This document shows, one piece after another, positions 52,571-64,000 of a stretch of 64,000 nucleotides of DNA (positions are counted from its first letter, which is position 1; each line of letters begins with the position of its first letter). This DNA comes from Polydactylus sextarius (lineage: Eukaryota > Chordata > Actinopteri > Polynemidae): NCBI GenBank assembly GCA_016801845.1, contig CM028911.1:5254885-5318884 (forward strand). Reading direction: 5' to 3'. The translations under genes and the position numbers were made by a program. Below the pieces are notes generated by a model that saw only the letters and a program-made list of their open reading frames with translations, searched no databases and was not told where the DNA came from.

Positions 52571-55500
52571 TGCGCCTGTGCCTATGTGGTCTTCCTTTAT
52601 GGGAAATGCTACTAATAATAGACGCGATTGAGATGCATTGTGGAAAATGTGTAAGCCTATGTTGGCTTGGAAGTCAAATATCTCTGACTCTGCTGCATTA
52701 ATTTCAGCTTCTTTTCTTTAGTCACATGCTCAGTCATGAGTCTTAACTACATTAGGCATTTTGTTTGTGCAGAAAAAAATCACAGTTGGAAAACCCATGT
52801 TTGACGCATTGGCAGCACATCATTAACGTGCTTCAGGTTTTATGGCTTTTGATGTCACCAATGACATCATCACTCCAAGACAAGACACAGGGGAATAGGG
52901 CTGACCGGCGGGGTGAGTGTTGTGATTGGCATTACTGGGCAGGCAACGTTATGACTAAGCTCATTTATAGAACACACCCAGAGCTGTAAAACATACCATG
53001 TTAGCTCAATGTAACAAACTTCACCAGTGTAGATTGCAGCATAATTTTGCAATTTGAAGTTATGTGTGTGCAGATCAACATTACCTCTGTTTTCTAGAGT
53101 GTGCAGTATTTGACCTGCTTAAGTCTGACGAAACATAATTAAATGAGGCGCATTATTCTCTCGTCTCCTGCTTAGTCGACAAACAAAAGCAGTCTAAACT
53201 CTGTTCAGTGATGTTAGTTCTCGAATCCTGGCACTTCTACCCTGTTATCTTCCTCTAAACAGTTTAGGTTCAACTCTTCTTTTTCCACTTATTACCTTCC
53301 AAGAGCTGTTACCTCAGACCATCAGACATAGCAAAGTCAGCATATAAACTAACTGGAAGTGGAATCTGTGAATTACTGCTTAGACACAATTGCACCATTA
53401 GTGAATGTTTAGAAGATCCCATGGGGCAACAAACCACACACATCCTTGCACGTACATGCACAACAGTCCCACGTACAAACACACACTCGACTTGTTTATC
53501 CTTCCATGCAGAACCAGACATGGTGCCTTGCATGTCCTTAATCAAACACAAGTAGTCCCCTCCCTCTCATGAGCACTGACCTGGCGATGAACCATCCATT
53601 ATCTGCTACTCAATGCAAACGGTAGGTTTGAGGAGCGGAGCCTTGGCAAATACATACTCTGATCTCACTGGTCAATAGGAAAAAGAGTTTAGTTAAGTTT
53701 CTGCTTCAAACGCAGGAAATAAAATGATAAGATTAACATGGACGGAAGCACAGGCGTCTTCCAAAATGAGATTTTAGTTCCCTTGGACCAGCCTCACTTA
53801 ATAGGCAAAGCTGAATTCTGGTGAGGGGATGACATTTATGTTCAGGATTAAGCTGTGGGTATCGCGGTCACTTGGCAGCTTTGTTAAACTTTAAGTCACC
53901 CTCTAACTACACCCACCAGCTTCCCACCCGCTCACCCCTCCTCCTCTACTGGGGTTGGTGGGGTCTTATCTCCAGTAGATGTGGGCTCCTCTGGCTTCAC
54001 ACAAAACCTCATGTTGACATTCCAGAGGACCGAGCCTTGTGCAAACACTCCAGGCCCCACCAGATGGCTCGGCCAGGGGAGGACAGAGCTAGGACGAAGG
54101 ATGCAGAGGAGGACTAGGAAGAACAGGAAGCAGCAACAGGATCTGAATGAAAATCACATTTACCACAGACATGTCAGGCTACCCCAGCGATTCGTCAGCT
54201 GTGTCACACTGCCAGATGGCCTCAGGTTCTAAAGAAATGTCCTGTTTCTTATGCAAAAAGCAGACATCTGTAACTTTTGTACAATTCAGTCCGTTCACAT
54301 GCAATTGTTCTTCTTGTGTCCTGAAGCCACGGCTCCGTAAAGTCGTTCAAGGCTAATATTTGAGGGTCACCGGGTTAATCTCAGGGCATTAGGAAACCAA
54401 GGAGTAAAAAGCCCTTTAAATGAAAAACTCATTTACGGCTTCGACTGAGTGTGGTGGGTTGTGTTTATCAGTGAAGAAAGAAAAGTTGAAGAAAGTATCA
54501 CTGCAGCACTTGTCCTTGGGGCATTTGGGTAAGTGGGGAAGAAACATCAGAATTTACTCATACAGTAGTAGTTATGTGCTGCAAATGATCAGGTATTCAT
54601 TTTTATTTTGGCCAATAAATGTGTGCAAAAATGTATAAAGACATGGATAATTATACATTTAAAAAAGCAATTTTAATGTGTGCAGGATATGAATTAGATT
54701 CATGGATGAAGCGGAGGATGAAGTAAATACACCTCTTTAATTATACAAGAGTATAATCAACTTTATTATATAATATTTATTATCTATATCCAAACTATAT
54801 AGAGCAAAAGTTTATTACTTTGAATTTTCTGCTACTTGCTGGAGTAAACGCAGACTTTTCTGTTTTAAATTAGTTGTTAGTTGTCCTCATATGATCACTG
54901 ACTGGTGACTGAGGTCATAGGCAACCTATCTATTTATTTACCCCCACATCACTATTAATACGTAACCACAACTGATAAAGTGTCTCTTCAAAGGCCAAGC
55001 TAGTTTTCACTGTCACAATACTGACATCAGCAGAAGCGTATTTGTCTTGCATAAATGCAATGACAGCTCAGAGGGCATTTTGTCAAGATGAAACCATCTA
55101 ATCCTCCCCGAGCCACCCCCTGTTTCCCTGCCTGTCTGTGTGTACCATCAGCCTACAGCACAATAGACAACCATTCCGATAAAAGTGTGCAATAGCCAGT
55201 GTGGATATCCGGCTGCCTTTCACGCCGCTCCCCCCTTTAATGAGGGTGTATGGAGCTGTGGTTTATCCTGCCACTCTTTCTTTCCAATCCCCCTCCAATC
55301 CTCCCAGGCTGTAGCTGCTCCCCCCTCCCCTTATTCTATGGAAAAAGAGGAATGTTTTCTGACTGACTTTTCCCTCCAAGCCCTTTTCAGGTTCCGGAGA
55401 CATGAGGGGACACGTCTGTTGAAGGAAAACTTGGAACTGCTGTGTATGTTTATTCAGAACAAGTTGAAGCTTGGTGATAGAGGGAATCCAGATTTATGTT

Positions 55501-56479
55501 AAAGATTGCTTTTTTTTTCTCACTATACCTACCCTTGGAAAAACCTGTGCTGTTTCTTTTCATTGTAATGATTTATGCGCACAGACATACACATTCACTG
55601 TTTATTTACTTTTAGCCATGCTGGTTCTATGGATGGAGGTTGTTGAATTTCCTACAGTCGTTCACGTCTCCCACAATGTGAACTGTAATTGCATTAGATG
55701 AACTTTTTATAAAGTCAGAATTTAAATACTCTGCTTGTTTCCAAAGCTCTCTCAGAGGCCATGACCTATGTGCGGCTCTATCGTTGTCACACTATCATAC
55801 GTAACGCCATTACTAAATACGACCGCATCAAAGGCAGCCACTATTAATCACACTCGCTAATGGATCAATTTTGATTAACTTATATCAAATCAGATAAATC
55901 AACTACTTACTCCATTGAATTAAATCTGCTCTGATAAGAGAGAGAAAAAAAGGCAAATCAATCAGTTAATCAGAGCACCTATTAGTCTGCCAGGAGACGA
56001 ACAGAAACTCTTTGTCTGATCAAAGTCAGACAGATCGAGACACATGGCCACACTATCATGAAGATGATGAGTTCCCCTGTTCATTAACAAAATTGCTTTG
56101 CCCACTGGCATAAATTTAAAATCTAACTTGATCACATTTGCTGTTTGTGCTGAGCTTAGCAGTTCTGCATGAAGACTTCACCTATCAGGACAACTGAACT
56201 GGTTTTAAATGAGATGACATCGCTGCTATCAGACTGAATTTGTTCTGCCCACTTATTGAAACTCTGCTGACTTGTCTGGTTTTTCTGAATTAATTGTAGA
56301 TACAGTGAAAGAGTAAAATACTTTATCCTAAAGAGCACAAAGTATTTATTTAGTATCGACAGCTCAACCATCTCCACTGATATCAGATACTAAGAAGCTG
56401 AGTTTTTTTTTTCAGCTGATAAACTCACTGCAAAAATACCAAACGTCATGCTAACACACCCAACAAAGTCAGACATTAA
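52571..56479. other. Intergenic region between the PLE relic and the fgfr2 3' end
   Basis: No exon or mobile element was recognised. A patch at about 55830-55960 is rich in ATTA/TAAT and TGATTAAC-type homeodomain motifs and looks non-repetitive. Confidence 0.5.
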
Positions 56480-58111
56480 GAGAAGGATATATTTTTTCCA
56501 TCATTTATTTTGCAAATGTGCCATAAACACTTGCAAAAAAACATCTTGAAGTTGGTCCAGTAGAAAAAAAACACTTGAATGATTTAATACTTTGTTTTTC
56601 AGCTTTCAATTCTGTCAAGTAAATTTGGAGTCTATATTTATTTATATCTAAATGAGGGAACGGATTGCTAGTAGGTATTTCCAAAATGTTTTTTTTCCTT
56701 TCAATCATACATAAACATCCAGAAATGAATCTTGTTCCTACAGCAAAAGCTAAGAAAGAGTAAAATGACTGGATAGAAATGGCATCAACATCTACATAAG
56801 AAAGGGATTAGCTGACTATAAAATGTACACTTTAAAAAAAAAAAAAAATTTAACTTAAAATTCACATTCATATATATAAAACTTACAAAACCTGGATCTT
56901 TTCAAACCTACTAAAAATAGCTTTTTTTCTGTTACTGTTGAAAGATCATTTTAAATTACCATAAATTTAATGGATTATTTATGTATTATCAGCATCATTA
57001 ATGTCATCCTTTTCTGCCATATTGTTTTTGTTCTTTTTCCAGACTTTTTTTTTTTTGATTTATTTCAAAAACACATAAGTCAATAAATTAACATGCTACC
57101 TCAGTCCCTGAAAGCCAATACTCAACTGTGTTACTGTGTGAGAGTAAGACAGGTGTCTGTGTATATTAAAGTGTGTGTCCGTGTCTGTATGTGAGTGAGT
57201 GTGTGTGAAGAGAAATATAATACACGTAACCTGTTAGCAAACCTGCCAAACTCAAAGTAGGGTGGGGAGGGATGGGGTTATTTCGGAGTCCATACAAAAA
57301 ATAATTCATTGTAAATATATAATATATATTTATACATATTTGAATATATTTACAAATATACCCAGCACTATACATTATACTGTGTATTTTTTTCTCCAGA
57401 ATAATTGGGAAGGTTTATCAAGAGAGCTGAAAAAGAAATGCATCAATATTACAAAATAAACAGGAGAGCATTCTCTACAGTATATGTGCTCTCCTCCTAT
57501 TCCTCTGTTTTGTTAGTCGGAGCTTTTTCTCTCAGTCTTTTTTTCCTATTTGTCATCCTCTTCTAGTCCCTTGTTTAAAGTTCACATCGATCCATACATT
57601 CCTCCAGGAGCAAATAACAGTCTTGGAATGCCAGCCACTGGAATAGGATCACCACAACAAGTAATGCCGTTGATTGCAAAAAACAAAAAAAACAAAAACA
57701 AAAAAACGGAATCTCTCTGGGTACAAAACATGAGAACCAAACGAAAAGTCTGTGTTTATGTGAACGGAGAGAAGGAGAAGGAGGGTCCCCAGTGAAAGTT
57801 AATTCATTCAGTCAGTAAAAAAAAAAAAAAAAAAAAAACAGCTTCTGCAGGGTCCCATTCCTCTTCTTTAAGACCTCATGTGAGCTTGTAGTGTATGTAG
57901 TATGTACTGTGAGTTTGAGTGTGTGTGAATGGCAGTATGAGTGTGTGACAGCAGCGCTGCCACCAGCCCAGTCCCATCTGGGTCCATTAGTCCACTGGGA
58001 GCCAGAGGGTTGATGGGGGGGCAGGAGGTTGAGAGGATGTCTGTGCTACGTTGTTTTTTAGGGATGTACAACCGGGGCAGGTGAAGCTGGGATACAGAGT
58101 TTTTTGTGGGC
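56480..58111 (-). other. fgfr2: Probable fgfr2 3' untranslated region
   Basis: Sequence immediately downstream of the stop on the minus strand becomes AT-rich and has no splice-supported coding potential. Candidate poly(A) signals (AATAAA on the minus strand, read as TTTATT on the plus strand) occur at 57059-57064 and 56504-56509, among others. The segment includes an A20-type tract around 57816-57838 and several AU-rich stretches at 56.5-57.4 kb that could affect mRNA stability. The 3' boundary is a guess; only the start at the stop codon is firm. Confidence 0.45.
56504..56509 (-). terminator. Candidate distal fgfr2 polyadenylation signal (AATAAA)
   Basis: The plus strand shows TTTATT, which reads AATAAA on the fgfr2 strand, about 1.6 kb past the stop. 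A second canonical hexamer lies at 57059-57064. In AT-rich DNA such hexamers are frequent, so this is only a candidate. Confidence 0.25.

Positions 58112-64000
<5,889 letters not shown>

Overview
The window looks like vertebrate, most likely teleost (percomorph-type), nuclear DNA. It is AT-leaning and full of (GT/CA)n microsatellites, long poly-A/T tracts, a tRNA-derived SINE, MITE-like elements and a decayed Penelope-like retroelement. The few real exons have GT/AG splice sites. No bacterial operon, CRISPR array or prokaryotic gene organisation is present.

Only one protein-coding gene can be supported: the 3' end of fgfr2 (fibroblast growth factor receptor 2), on the minus strand at the right edge. 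Its last four coding exons are 63331-63401 (71 bp), 60481-60618 (138 bp), 59772-59877 (106 bp) and 58112-58276 (165 bp including the stop). They encode the end of the tyrosine kinase domain and the whole C-terminal tail. All junctions are canonical and in phase. A probable 3' UTR runs left from 58111 to roughly 56.5 kb. The upstream exons lie beyond base 64000.

Left of fgfr2, about 56 kb carries no convincing gene. In human, the region 3' of FGFR2 (towards WDR11) is a large gene desert, and this interval fits that picture. It contains microsatellites (notably an almost pure GT tract of about 200 bp at 657), a hAT-like element at 7.46-8.38 kb, a MITE with an inverted partner at 11.75-12.53 kb, a quasi-palindrome beside a (TA)n(GT)n tract at 12.88-13.11 kb, a SINE at 21.44 kb, a duplicated block of about 145 bp at 27.8 and 29.1 kb, other dispersed repeats at 33.0 and 37.3 kb, and several motif clusters that could be regulatory.

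The most interesting non-host element is a broken Penelope-like element (PLE) on the plus strand at about 49.1-51.46 kb. Its pieces appear in the order SGNH/GDSL-hydrolase-like segment, reverse transcriptase with a YLDD box, GIY-YIG-like segment. It is disabled by many stops, frameshifts and homopolymer or AT insertions. A T-rich region with a degenerate telomere-like TTAACC/CCCTAA tract follows it. No intact new system is visible; this relic is the best candidate for something under-described.
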